Shown here one piece after another: positions 9,615-21,446 of a DNA stretch of 64,000 nucleotides. The stretch is from Artemisia argyi. Its lineage: Eukaryota > Streptophyta > Magnoliopsida > Asterales > Asteraceae. The position numbers were made by a program, and so were the translations under genes. The first letter of the stretch is position 1, and each line of letters opens with the position of its first letter. The notes beneath the pieces are model-generated. The model saw only the letters and a program-made list of their open reading frames with translations. It was not told where the DNA came from and searched no databases. The stretch lies in assembly GCA_030686995.1 (NCBI GenBank), contig CM060703.1:4496501-4560500 (forward strand). The letters are read 5' to 3'.

Positions 9615-10923
9615 ATGGGGAACGTGAATCCACCAAGTCCGACACTTGAGTTTTACCAGAAAAAAATATAATTACACTAGTTTGGATATACCAAGATGGA
9701 CGAATGAAATGAGGCGGACAGGATCTTATATTGATTTTATTGAGTACCTTGAGAAAAGAGGCCAAGTGCATAAGACTTTTAAAGAATTCACCTTAGGAGC
9801 TCCATCAACCCCTCAAAATGCCTCACTTAGTGAAACCTATGCACCATATGAGCCTTCACCTAGGATAGTTTCGTATGAGCCACCTAGCTGCAGGTCATGG
9901 TTAGGCACTACCATAATACAGGATGAACACATAGGTGACCTTGATGTGATGGAGGATTTAGCCGAACATGATCACATTGATCAAAAAGACCTAGATTTTA
10001 TGATCGATGATGATGAATCTCAAGAAACACATGATGAATCTTTTGGGCAATTTGTATATAGCAGTCAGAATATTGAGGATGATCCTTATGATTCGGAAAT
10101 AGAAGTTGAGATGCCTAGAGAAGCACGTGAGATACTTGGGAAAATGTTAGGGTTAGATTATAATAAAACACATGTTGAGGATATAGGTGATCTTGACACA
10201 AGGAATGATGAAGTAGAAAATCTAAGCCCACCAAGTACCCTACAAGTCCTACCATCATTTGAGGTACACACACCGCCCGTGACTTACCCGGAAGAAGTAG
10301 AAGAGACTATAGGAACCCCAATTGAGGTAGAACCCTTGGACCAAGCACAATTAAAGAATATAGGTTTTAACACTTGTAGTGATGACCTTACTCTTAGTTC
10401 TAGGGAAGTTCCTAGTTTTGATGAACCGGAGCCTCGACAAAATCCGTTACCTAATCTTCCATCCTTGGATGAAAATTTAGGAATTGAAATAGGTCCCGAT
10501 CCACCCATCAAACAATATAGTTCGGGTAGTCTTAGGATAAAGGTAGTGGACTCTAAGCCTTGTAGAGAGGAAACCAATATAGGAGTGGAAAATGACCTTA
10601 CATGCTTACATCACCCATTTATGTTTGATCGCAAGAAACATTATGGGTTTAAACCAGGTTTATTTGGTCAAGATGGATTGTCAACTAGGAGTCTCTCAAA
10701 GTTGATAGAAGATGATCCCTTTTTAGGAGAAAACTTCAACTCACCCATTGACCAAAGTGAACTAGGTAAGGTTACGATGATAGGAGCATACCCCTTTGAG
10801 CATATAATTCATCCACCACTCTTACCTCACGTGGCATATTTCCACCCTAAGGGTGTGTATCGCTACTTCCACCCGCACTTAATTCAAAGTGTAGGGAAAA
10901 CCTCCCATATTTCCGTTAAATAA
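9615..10923 (+). CDS. Unknown acidic protein of the Athila-like element
   Basis: The only sizeable reading frame of the element, with about 425 codons ending in TAA at 10921-10923. The first ATG of the region (9615) is in a different frame and stops after about 18 codons within an A run at about 9660-9667. The long frame itself has no ATG near its beginning, so a one-base slip at the A run is likely. Residues about 85-240 are very acidic (many D/E). The C-terminal part contains repeated proline- and histidine-rich blocks such as LTCLHHPFMF and PHVAYFHPKGVYRYFHPHL. No zinc knuckle, protease, RT or integrase motif is seen. It is not recognisable as gag or env, and its function is unknown. Confidence 0.5.
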
Positions 10924-12788
10924 GGGTAGAGTCAGGCTCGTGACTCGAACAAAAACAAGCGCTTCTTGGGAGGCAACCCATGTTTTGTGTGTTTTTATTT
11001 TTATTTTTTTATTTTTTTATTTTTTTTTTTAATTTTATTTGTTTCCGTATGCATGTTTTATTTTTATTGTTAGTGGCTCATGTTTCAAAGTAAATTGTGA
11101 AAATGCTCTATTTTGTTTTTAACTTCGTCTTAATTGCATATAAAGGTATTTTGCAAAAGATAAGTGTAAGGGAGATCCAAATTTGTTTATAAGAACGAAA
11201 TTGAGCATGAACCACAACAATATTAAATGGACATGTGTATTAGTACTTGTTAGAGTCAAATGCTTGTATCGAGTCATAATGATGTTTTGCAGAATTTTCC
11301 AGGAAATAGGATAAAGTTTTTCCAAAAATTTTTCGGAAACTTAACGTAAGAATTTCTGCAGGTCACTTCTGACGGCGTCAAGAAGAAATTCCTGACGGCG
11401 TCACGTGTAAAAATCTGGAAATTTTGCTAGTTTTGTTTTTCTAACGGAGTCTTAAGGTTTTTGTTAAATCTTTAGTTTTATAAACTCCAGGAAATCTGCA
11501 AACATTCATTCCACAAGCATTATATCTTACTTTGTTTTCTAGGATTTGTTATCATATATAGATTGCCGCCGATTTTACGCGAGGTTGCCTTGTTTGTTTT
11601 CTCAGGTTTAACAGGTTATGTATGACAAGAAGATGATTTATATTTCTGGAAGGGAAGCTTTGATGGTTCATTTTCTTGGAGGAAGATCTAACCTTGTTAA
11701 CACACTATCCATACCGAGCGAATCAGGGGAGTATTTGATTTCATTCTTTTACCTTTATTTCACTTTTAGATTCTTTAATTGAACATTGGGGACAATGTTC
11801 ATCCTAAGTGTAAGGGGAGGGTAAATGATGATACCTTATAGTATAAACTTGCGCTTGAGTTTGTTTGTTTGATCGTAGGTGTGTAATAAAACTATAAGAA
11901 ATACTTGTTAGTGTAATTTTAGCGCCAAATTAAAATTTTTTTTTACAACATTTAGGAGTGAAACTTTAGCCTTAGCAAGCGTCTCATGGATAGGAGGTTG
12001 TATGACTAGCACAAAACCGTACCACTTAAAAAATTTTCCACCCAAATATGTGAGGTTCGCCTTTAGATTTGATAGGAGAAGCACTCATTATTAGTGCTTA
12101 TGTGTGTACCGGTAACATTTAGATTCTAGAACTTACGTTAGTGATGCATCCCGACACCGCTTGTGAGACTACATTCGTGTGGTAGGATTTACTACATGAT
12201 AAGAGGCATTAGGATCACCCATGTGTTAAACCCGTATCATAATTACTTGACCATTTAAGTCATATTACTTGGCTAGTTAAGTCAACTAATTTTTCCCACA
12301 CTTTAGCTTTGTACTCATTTTTAGTACACGAAACCCCTAGTACACCCCTCCTAGCCTATCTTTTCGTTTCTAACTTTAAGCATCTTACTTAAAGGAAGAA
12401 TTTGTTACACCCCACTTAAATGTACAACCAAATCGCCTTAGCCTTCCGTGTATGCACTCATCTTTAGTGCATTATTGTTATTTGTTTAAACCCTTAGTTA
12501 ATTATCTAATTGATTACATGGTTGCTAAGTCGAGTCATATCCTTGTACATATTGTTTTGGGATGATTGGGACTCATGGGTAAAGTACTAATGTTATGGAG
12601 TAATGGGGAAGAACATCATATTATTACCCCCATATGTGCATTAATCTTAAAAGTACTCCAAGTGTTTTGATTATCTTAATTCGAGTCATTAGATTTGTTT
12701 ATTGTAAAGTATGTAAATATTCAAGTGTAAGGGGAATGTACATTCCCTATGATGTATTATTTTCGATAGTATGATAAGAGTGTATGCA

Positions 12789-12836
<48 letters not shown>

Positions 12837-13340
12837 ATACTTCGATAGGGAATGTACATTACCCCCATATTATCTTAAGTCGAGTCTAGTCTTGGCTTAG
12901 CAACGCCATATTGTACATGTAATTAACCAAGATGATTAACTCGCCACCAGTAAAGATTGCCTATATCCAACAAAACCGTGTATTTCATATCCCTATACCT
13001 AACGTTATAACCCTTTAAAAGACCTCTTTGATAGTTTATCCTAGGTGCTTACGCCATGTGGTGGAGGTTTGATCATTTCCCAAGCCTATGGTAATCTATT
13101 TGTTATGACAGGTAGTGAGAGATGTTTTCCATTTCCATATTGTGATATATACTTTATTACACCCGAGAGATGTGAGTATCTAAACACTATTTGTGAGGTG
13201 CTAGTATATGACCTCCGTGCTTGTCTTTGGTCTTTAGTGGAACGATTATTTGTTGTAATTACTTTTATATTAGTGTTAAATGACCCCTAACTTGTATTTT
13301 GATTAGAATAAAAGCGTATTTGCTTGAGGACAAGCAAATC
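10924..13340 (+). other. Non-coding internal region of Athila-like element
   Basis: No reading frame of note. It holds the Athila-type block at 10961-10980 and two more TGACGGCGTCA motifs near 11370-11402. It also holds an A46 run (12790-12835) and a perfect 16-bp palindrome GGGAATGTACATTCCC at 12732-12747. Three AAGTGTAAGGG polypurine-like words occur, at about 11809, 12724 and 13343. Confidence 0.6.
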
Positions 13341-13357
13341 TCAAGTGTAAGGGTATA
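13341..13357 (+). other. Polypurine tract region of Athila-like element
   Basis: TCAAGTGTAAGGGTATA lies directly before the 3' LTR. This is the expected place for plus-strand priming. The purine run is short and broken. Confidence 0.5.
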
Positions 13358-14770
13358 TGATGAGGCGAAAAATGATCCGTTTTTAAGGGGTCATTTAAGC
13401 CGGAATTTGAATTTATTTGATCAAATATTGCCCTAAATCGTTCCTTTTGTGATTTTAGGTACTTTGGGAGTGAATTCTGGAAAAGGAAGCATTTTGGACT
13501 TTTTTTGAGCATAAAAGTGAAGAAAACGGCAAAGTCTTAATTTTCCTTGCTGGGAACAGTACCTGACGGCGTCAAGAGCAAATTGATGACGGCGTCAAGC
13601 GCACTAAGTTGGTGACGGTCCAGTGGAAACGTGACGGCGTCAAGCCAAGGCCGTCAAGAGTAAAAGTGGTGACGACCCTGAACAAAATTACACATGACAG
13701 CGTCAGATCTGGATCTAGGCAATCCGATTTTATTATGGGCGGCGGGTTGACGGCGTCAGAATTTTCTTCTTGACGCCGTCACCTTAGTAAATCTATATAT
13801 AGTTTTTGTAATTTTCATTCTAAAGTGTGGAGAATTTTAGGGTCGAATTGAATAAACCCTAACTCGTTTGTAGCAGTATTTTCAAGGGTTTTCACCCCTT
13901 GAAACCCTTCATGTTCAATTGAGATAAGTATCATTTCAATTCATTCAATATGTCTATGTGTTGTTTGAATATATCTTACGCTTGTCTTGATTTTAACATG
14001 CTAGGCTAGATCTCTTGTGTGTTTGCTTAGATGTAATGAAACCTAGATGTTGATTATAGGTTGATTGCTTGTTTATAGTTGTAATGGATGAATGATTTCG
14101 ATGTTAGGCTTAAGAAAACTGGCAGACTTCCATAGTGTAACTTGCTTGAACGTCTTAAGAAACATGAACCAATGCGTATTAAGGTTTTTATGGTTGTATT
14201 TAATGCATGAGCGAATTCTAGTGATCCCATGTCAGGAGCTTCTTGCTGGCTTGCATATGAGTGAAGTAGGAGCTTATAGAGTTGGGGAAGTACGTGCGCC
14301 ACCCCATGAATGGTATTAAGGAATATAACCCGTCATCCACGCAACTGTAACAAACAATTAACCTGTAAAAGATATCTAGGGAGTAGTGAAATCTAAGTAA
14401 ACATAATTCTCCCATTTATTGTTCACACCACTCGTTTAATTAGTTTTATTTTCATTTTTTTGTTATTTTATTTTGATTGCATCTTAGTTATTGGGTTAGT
14501 TGACTAGCAACTAATTCCGCCCATTCCTCTAAAACCCGAGATTTTTACTTGCTTTTATAAAATATAAAAATACAAAAAGAATCATCCCTCACCTCTAGAC
14601 CTAGTTTTTAGGCTTTCTAATCCTAGCGACACTATTCCTGAGTTGAATGATCAATCCCCCGGTACTTGTCACTATACTATACTACAACAATCAGGTACAC
14701 TGCCTGGTGGGGGTTGTAAGCTTCTCGTGATCCCTCGAGAGGTAAAGCCTGGCGCAATTCCCACGCATCA
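13358..14770 (+). repeat. 3' LTR of Athila-like element
   Basis: Begins TGATGAGGCG and ends CGCATCA, length 1413 bp, followed by the target duplication ACCAT. Compared with the 5' LTR it lacks a 7-bp repeat near 13888 and has a 3-bp insertion near 13842, besides single-base changes. Confidence 0.92.
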
Positions 14771-14775
14771 ACCAT

Positions 14776-15245
14776 CAAACCCAAAACCACCAAATAATCC
14801 TTTCCAACATTCCCTTACATCACTTACACAAAGTGTACCTTTTATCCCCTACACACTTTAATCCTAACCATTCATTTCAAACCCAACTCATCTCAACCAT
14901 TCATTTCCTTACAACATCACATCTCTTACACATCTCTTATATTCCTTACACATCTTCAATCTCAACCATTCAATTCAAATTAAACACATCTCAACCATCT
15001 ATCCAATCTATCTTCTATTTCTACACATGTGTTTAATCACAACCATCCATTTCAAACACAAACCAATCTCAACCATTGATTCACCTTCCTCCCCAAGCAA
15101 AAAGGCTCCTTTGATCTCCACCATCCATTTCAAATCAAAACCATCTCAACCATCCAATCTCTTACAACACATCTTAACCATCTATTTGAAACCAAAACAA
15201 TCTCAACCCTTCATCCACCCTTTCCCCCCAAGCAAAGGAATATAA
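14776..15245. repeat. Degenerate CTCAACCATTCA-type repeat tract
   Basis: A C/T/A-rich, almost G-free plus strand in which words such as TCTCAACCATTCATTTCAAA recur at irregular spacing of about 25-40 bp. No gene; open frames here are a by-product of base composition. Confidence 0.6.
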
Positions 15246-15594
15246 TTTTGGAATATTCCTTTCTTAACCCAACCATGGTTCACCTCATCCAACCATGGTT
15301 AGTTCTCATCACACAACCCTAACCCAACCTTGGTTAACCTAACCAACATACACCTAACCCAACTATGGTTACTTCTCTACACCCAACCATGGTTAACTCT
15401 TAACCACACCAAGGATGGAACATTCCCTTGGGTAATAAACCCTTTAACCTAACCATGGTTTATTCTCTATACACTTCTCTCTAAACCTAACCATGGTTAC
15501 TTCTCAACACTTAACCTTTCTTCTCTTAACCATGGTTAACCTCTAAACCTTTAACCTAACCATAGTTACACCTTAACAAAAGAAGTTCATGAAA
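15246..15594. repeat. AACCATGGTT palindrome array
   Basis: The 10-bp palindrome AACCATGGTT, or one-base variants of it, occurs about ten times between about 15270 and 15570, usually preceded by CCTAACC or ACCCAACC. Spacing is irregular (about 20-60 bp). No gene is present. It directly follows the G-poor tract, and the two may have a common origin. Confidence 0.65.
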
Positions 15595-15761
15595 GTGTAT
15601 AGATAAGGTCCTTGGTTTCCTAACAAAAGGTGAAGGGTTCAAACCTCGCTAGCTGTGTGCATTTAGGGGTGGTCAGGGAAGGATCTGAAAGGGTCCCAGG
15701 ATTAACCCGGTGAAGCCGCGTATCTTAACAGGGAAAACCTTCGCCGTTTACCTGTAATAAA
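15595..15761 (+). mobile_element. tRNA-derived SINE
   Basis: A clear Pol III box B GGTTCAAACCTC lies at 15636-15647 and a box-A-like stretch about 35 bp upstream. A G/C-richer body of about 110 bp follows. The element ends just before repeat R2 copy C begins. No target duplication was resolved. Confidence 0.6.
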
Positions 15762-16118
15762 CTTTAAGATTATAAGCTTATATGGGGGTTTTAGTAAGCC
15801 ATGGGCTTATACGAAAGGTGTTATAGCTAATTTGGAATACGTCTTTTGTGGTCATTAATCATTTTACATCATAAGCTTAGTACAAATAGTCAACAAGTGT
15901 TTATTAGCCCATAAGCCGCTTCTAGATGTTCAAGCTTATTTTGGGGCTTATGAGCTTATTTGGTTTCGGCTTATGCAAAATGAGCCGAAATCAAACAAGC
16001 TTAACATGAACCCCTAAACCAACCTAGCAAATAGTAAAACCCAACGATCCCAAGTAATAACGTTGTTTCATTTCATCTGTCAATGGTTTTATAAAGCCAA
16101 ACATCCCCCGGCCCCCAC
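15762..16118. repeat. Dispersed repeat R2, copy C (left part)
   Basis: Continues at 20892-21130 after the copia insertion. Joining the two halves gives the same order of blocks as copies A and B, so this R2 copy is the insertion target of the copia element. Confidence 0.65.
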
Positions 16119-16123
16119 TGAAT

Positions 16124-16342
16124 TGTGGATGAGAGCACTCTAAATTAAGATAAGATTGTGGTAGTAATTATCATATATTCTAAATTAAGATAAGAGTGTG
16201 GTAGTAATTATCATATATTGTATTTCCTTAGTATAGGAGGTTGTTATGGTTTCTTTTTTCCGCATGTTGTATCCCTATATATGTATACTCTCTGTAACCC
16301 TAATGAATATACGAAGCCTACATACGAATTCTATTGTCTATA
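16124..16342 (+). repeat. 5' LTR of copia element
   Basis: 219 bp, beginning TGTGGATGAG and ending TTGTCTATA. It contains two tandem 40-bp units (from about 16139 and 16179) sharing TAAATTAAGATAAGA and GTGGTAGTAATTATCATA. A TATATATG box lies near 16277. Confidence 0.93.
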
Positions 16343-16432
16343 TGGTATCAGAGACAGGTTAATCGTATTTTCTCTCAAATCTAAAACACCCCTCGAATCA
16401 CCTCTTGAATCTGAAACACCCCTCGAATCACA

Positions 16433-19400
16433 ATGGGTGAAGGATCCTCATCCTCTCAAGAACCTCGTTTCGTCGTCCAGGATCCTCCCTTTCCAACTGG
16501 GATTATCCTAGATGATACCAATTATCAGTTGTGGTCTCAACTGATGGAGATGAGGATTGGAGCACGAAATAAATTAGGATTCCTAACAGGATCCTCCACG
16601 AAACCAGCATCTGGTGAGAAACTAATCGAAACTTGGCTCATGGATAACAATCGGGTCAAGAGTTGGCTCATAGATTCGATGAGCCCAACCTTGATCCCCA
16701 GATTTATCCGATTGAAGACGGCGAAAGAGATCTGGGATGCGGTGGCTAAAACCTTCTACGATGGGACAGATGAGACATAGCTATTCGAATTGAACCGGAG
16801 GTCATTCAGTACAAGGCAAAACGGACGACCACTCGCAACGTACTACAATGAACTGCTAGGGATCTTCCAGGAGATAGACACCCGACTGATTGCTCAGGAA
16901 GACGATGTATATCAGGTGGTTTCACTGAATAAGATATTGGGGCGTCTTAGGGTACATATTTTCCTTGCCGGGCTAGATGCTGAATTCAATCAGGCACGTG
17001 GAGAAATCCTAAGGAAAGATCCACCCTTAGTTCTTGAGGCGTGTTATGCGTTTGTGCGGAAAGATCAGTCTCAGCGAACCACCATGGAAGATGTAAAAAA
17101 TGAATCAGACAGCCTTGTTCATCTCATAACCCGGAACCGAACCTCAAAAGAAAAGAACTCAATTGGCAGGAAGAATACCCTCGTTTGCACTCATTGCGGA
17201 GAAGAAGGGCACTCAAAACAAAGGTGTTACGAGATAGTAGGTTACTTCGAATGGTGGGATTTTTCAAAAAAACCTCGAAGGAAGGTGGGACAAGCCTCCA
17301 TGGCTACAACAAAAAATGATGAAGGTACCTCCATTGCGGCTCATGCAGAATCGACTGATAATTACGGTATGTCAAATACAACTAAGTCTATTCTGAGTAA
17401 CTGGATCATTGATACTGGAGCGACGGATCATATGACAAATGATCCGTCTAAACTTGTGTCAAAAGTCCAACCAAAACAAAATATGGTGAAAACGGCAAAT
17501 GGAGGCGTGGCTAAAGTAACGTGTGCGGGATCGGCTAAGCTGTCAAACTCTATGAATCTTGATAGAGTCCTCGTGATTCCATCTTTGTCATCAAACCTAC
17601 TATCTATCAGTCAAATTATAGACCAGCTTAATTGTTATGTAACATTTTGGCCGAACCATTGTGTTTTTCAGGACATCGTGACGGATCGGACTCTTGGCTA
17701 TGGTATTAGGAAGGGCAAGCTGTACTATCTCGAGGAAGAAGGACCAGCTGAAGCGAATAACACAGAAGGAAGAAATTCTTTGTCTTGGTTATGGCATCGA
17801 AGATTAGGACACTTGTCTTTTGGATATTTAAAGAAACTGAAACCTGAACTGTTTTTGAGTAATAAACCTTTTGATTCTAGTTGTGATGTATGTGAGATGG
17901 CAAAAGGTCATCGGGTTTCATATTACCCAAGTGAAAATAAAACCACAATTCCGCTCATGAAAATCCACTCTGACGTATGGGGACCAGCGAGAATAGCAAC
18001 TCCATGTGGTTATCGTTTTTTTGTTACTTTTATTGATGAATTTTCACGAATGATTTGGATCTCTCTGCTTAAACATAAAAGTGAGGCGACACATGCCTTT
18101 AAAGAACTTTACTTGCACATTAAAACTCAATACAATAGTGAGATTAAAATCCTCCAATCAGATAATGGAGGAGAATATGTCAATCATGACATGAAGGTGT
18201 TTTGCAGGGAGAACTCGATTAAACACCAGACTTCGTGTGCGAACACACCACAACAAAATGGGCTCGCGGAAAGAAGAAACAAGCAAATTCTAGAAATTGT
18301 ATGAGCCTCCTTGTTTGATATGAAGATGCCAAGCAAATATTGGGGAGAAGCAGTACGTAATGCCGCGTATTTAATGAATCGGACACCATCACGAGTTATC
18401 GAGTTTAAAACTCCATTACAACTCATACACGAAAAACTTGGACTTCCAATTGGGTCCAACCTTGAGCCACGAGTATATGGGTGTGTCGCATATGTACATC
18501 AGAATATGGGAAAGCTAGAGCCAAGAGGGATAAGATGTATCTTTCTGGGGTATGCTGACTTCAAGAAAGGGTATAGGTGTTATGACCCAAAAGAAAATAA
18601 AATGTACGTCACACGAGATGTAAATTTTCATGAAAATATCTCTTATTTTTCACATGAATATTTCCCTCAGGGGGAGAGGATGTATGAGGGTAATTTGCAT
18701 GAGAAAAATAATGGGCTTGGTGAGAATTATGGACTCGACGGTAACGAAGATGGGCCAGAAATACCGTCTGGGCCTGAGGATTATGACGCAGGGGGAGACC
18801 AGGAAACCCCAGAAGTGCAGTCCGAAAGCCCAGAAGTGCAACCCGAGCCAGATAGTACAACGAGTCCAAGCCAAACTAATACCCAGCCGGATTCGACGCC
18901 GTCACAAGGTACGCGAAACAATGATTTTACTAATGGTTCCTCTGAGGATGTTGATGAACAGGTACCATCGGTGGCAAGATACCCTATAAGACAAAATAGA
19001 GGGGTTCCAAGGAAACAGTACCAACCAGACCTAAAGTCAAAATCAAAGTATCCGATAAATTACTATGTCTCCACTGAAAGATTGGCGGAGCCACAACGGC
19101 GTATGGTGGAAGAATTAGCTTCTGTGGTTATTCCTAAAACCATTCAAGAAGCTATGAAAGATCCAAAATAGAGGAAAGCGGTATTTGAAGAATTAGATGC
19201 GTTGAAACATAATCAGACATGGGACGAAGTCGTTCTCCCTTCCGGAAAGAAAATTGTGGGATGTAGATGGGTCTTCACGGTTAAGTTGGATTCAAATGGA
19301 AAGATTGATAGATACAAGGCTAGATTAGTTGCGAAAGGCTACACACAGAAATACGGCATAGACTATGGAGATACTTTTGCACCAGTAGCAAAGATAAACA

Positions 19401-20659
19401 CTATTCGTATTCTTATTTCGATCGCTGCAAATAAGGATTGGCCGCTAAGACAATTTGACGTTAAAAATGCTTTCTTGAATGGCTATTTGGAAGAAGAAGT
19501 GTTCATGGAACCTCCTCCCGGAATGAATTATGGTAACAAGGTGTATAAGTTAAAAAAGGCGTTGTATGGACTAAAGCAATCCCCAAGGGCGTGGTTTGGA
19601 AGGTTTTCAAAGTTCATGAGGAAAATTGGATACAAGCAATCAGATGCAGATCACACGTTGTTTGTGACGAACATTGGAGAAAAAATTACTGCCCTCATAG
19701 TGTATGTAGACGACATGGTGGTGACTGGCAATGATCCCGACGAAATGGAAAAATTGCAAGCCATACTAAGTAACGAATTTGAGTTAAAAGATCTTGGAAA
19801 CCTAAGGTACTTCTTGGGTATTGAAGTAGCAAGGTCTAAACGAGGAATCATAATGAATCAACGGAAGTATGTATTAGACCTTCTCGCCGAAACCGGTATG
19901 CTGGATTGTCAGCCGATAGATACGCCTATTGAGGTCAATCATAATTTGACTATCAAGTCGGGTCAAGTACCAACAAACAAGGAGAGGTATCAAAAGCTGG
20001 TTGGAAAACTAATATATTTATCACACACTCGCCCGGATATTGCGTATGCAGTAAGTGTAGTGAGCAGATTTATGCATGCACCTAATGAAAAACATATGAA
20101 AGCCGCGTATAGAATCCTTCGATATTTAAAGTCATCACCAGGAAAGGGTCTGTTCTTTGGAAAAAATGAAAACCTTGAAGTAGAAGGGTATACCGATGCA
20201 GATTGGGCCGGTGATAAGTCCGATGGCAAATCAACATCGGGATACTTTACGTTTGTGGGAGGTAATTTGGTGACTTGGAGAAGTAAAAAACAGAAATTGG
20301 TGTCACGTTCAAGTGCGGAGGCAGAGTTTCGAGGCATGGTTCATGGAGTGTGCGAATTGTTATGGGTGAAACGGGTGTTGAGAGATCTTGGTTTTAGGGT
20401 AGACAAAACTATAAATCTGTATTGTGACAATCAAGCTGCGGTAAAGATTGCAAACAACCCGGTTCAGCATGATAGAACCAAACATGTCGAAATAGATCGC
20501 CATTTTATCAAAGACCACCTCGAGAAGAAAACTATTAAGCTACCATTTGTGAATTCGAAGGAACAACTAGCTGACATGCTAACAAAGGCTGTGCAAACAA
20601 GAGTATTCAATGGCTCTCTGGACAAGCTGGGAATGATGGACATCCATTCACCATCTTGA
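16433..20659 (+). pseudogene. Copia Gag-Pol polyprotein with three nonsense codons
   Basis: One frame runs through the whole region and encodes the full copia set in order. These are the gag (UBN2-type) domain at about 16470-17150, a CCHC zinc knuckle (CTHCGEEGHSKQRC) and an aspartic protease (DTGATDHM). Next come a GAG-pre-integrase block (LWHRRLGHLS) and an integrase with its D, D and E blocks. Last are the reverse transcriptase with YVDD at about 19700 and RNase H (TDADWAGD, SSAEAE). The frame is broken by TAG at 16778-16780, TGA at 18302-18304 and TAG at 19169-19171. No frameshift was seen. Each break is a single in-frame codon, so decay has been by point mutation only. As it stands it cannot make a full polyprotein without readthrough. 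Confidence 0.93.
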
Positions 20660-20666
20660 GGGGGAG

Positions 20667-20886
20667 TGTGGACGAGAGCACTCTAAATTAAGATAAGATT
20701 GTGGTAGTAATTATCATATATTCTAAATTAAGATAAGAGTGTGGTAGTAATTATCATATATTGTATTTCCTTAGTATAGGAGGTTGTTATGGTTTCCTTT
20801 TTTCCGCATGTTGTATCCCTATATATGTATACTCTCTGTAACCCTAATGAATATACGAAGCCTACATACGAATTCTATTGTCTATA
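20667..20886 (+). repeat. 3' LTR of copia element
   Basis: 220 bp, beginning TGTGGACGAG. It has the same 40-bp tandem duplication as the 5' LTR and is followed by the target duplication TGAAT. Confidence 0.93.
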
Positions 20887-20891
20887 TGAAT

Positions 20892-21130
20892 AAACAAAAA
20901 TTAATAATACTTACAGTAGTAATGAAACATCAATTTAATCACTAAAAAGAAAAACACAATATTATAAATAAACCTTAATAGGAGGAATTAACAGTTTTGA
21001 TAAACCAACTTCTTACCTTGAAATTGAAGATCGGAAAAACAAATGAAAAGAGAGAAATGTTGTGGCTTTGAAGGTGTTCTATTTAGTACGGAGTACCACT
21101 GTGTTTCATTTTATATTTTGGGAAAAGTCA
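20892..21130. repeat. Dispersed repeat R2, copy C (right part)
   Basis: Continues the R2 copy interrupted by the copia element and ends with the shared CTTACCTTGAAATTGAAGATC block and a TTGAAGGTGTT stretch. Confidence 0.6.
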
Positions 21131-21444
21131 TATAGCCATATAGGTATTGTTTGGGACGAAACATTTTTTAAGTTTATAAAATACTCGTAAGTTTTATTTG
21201 TTGCAAAAGACGGAGTATATAATTATTTAAATATTTTTTAAAATATAATAATTATTATGCAAAAGCTGAAAATATATGAATTTAATTTGATAATTTTTAT
21301 GGAATTTTATATTAATAAGCTTTACTTCCAATTAATTCGTCAAAAAACTTTATAGAACTATAAGCTACAACATTTGCCTTATAATATAAGCTTCGACTTC
21401 GGCCCATTTCGCCAAATATACATATATTTTTTGTATTTGTGTTT
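21131..21444. other. Intergenic, nothing recognised
   Basis: Very AT-rich DNA without a recognisable frame or element boundary. Confidence 0.4.
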
Positions 21445-21446
21445 TA

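Larger units (their letters stand above)
8013..14770 (+). mobile_element. Athila-like non-autonomous LTR retrotransposon (complete)
   Basis: Two direct LTRs (8013-9429 and 13358-14770) flank 3.9 kb of internal DNA, and the whole is bordered by the 5-bp duplication ACCAT (8008-8012 and 14771-14775). The primer binding site TGGCGCCG...CGGGGA resembles the tRNA-Asp site used by Athila elements. A block GCGCTTCTTGGGAGGCAACC at 10961-10980 is of a type I recognise from Athila internal regions. No gag, protease, reverse transcriptase or integrase was found, so any movement must depend on another element. The LTRs differ by about 35 substitutions and two small indels by hand count (about 2.5%), so the insertion is fairly recent. 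Confidence 0.9.
16124..20886 (+). mobile_element. Ty1/copia LTR retrotransposon (complete structure)
   Basis: LTRs at 16124-16342 and 20667-20886 flank a copia-type coding region, and the whole is bordered by the 5-bp duplication TGAAT (16119-16123 and 20887-20891). The primer binding site TGGTATCAGAG at 16343-16353 matches the initiator tRNA-Met type used by most plant copia elements. The purine tract GAGGGGGAG precedes the 3' LTR. The LTRs are nearly identical (two or three changes), which points to a young insertion. The coding region is in one frame but carries three stop codons. Confidence 0.95.

Noticed and set aside
14860..15240. Consecutive plus-strand open frames rich in Pro, Ser and Thr
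   Set aside because: They result from the G-free low-complexity repeat and have no start context or domain.
18609..18989. Overlapping open frames on both strands within the copia polyprotein
   Set aside because: They are shadows of the acidic linker of the polyprotein in other frames.
16778..19171. Programmed stop-codon readthrough in the copia element
   Set aside because: There are three stops of two kinds at non-boundary positions inside domains. No readthrough context was seen, so mutation is simpler.
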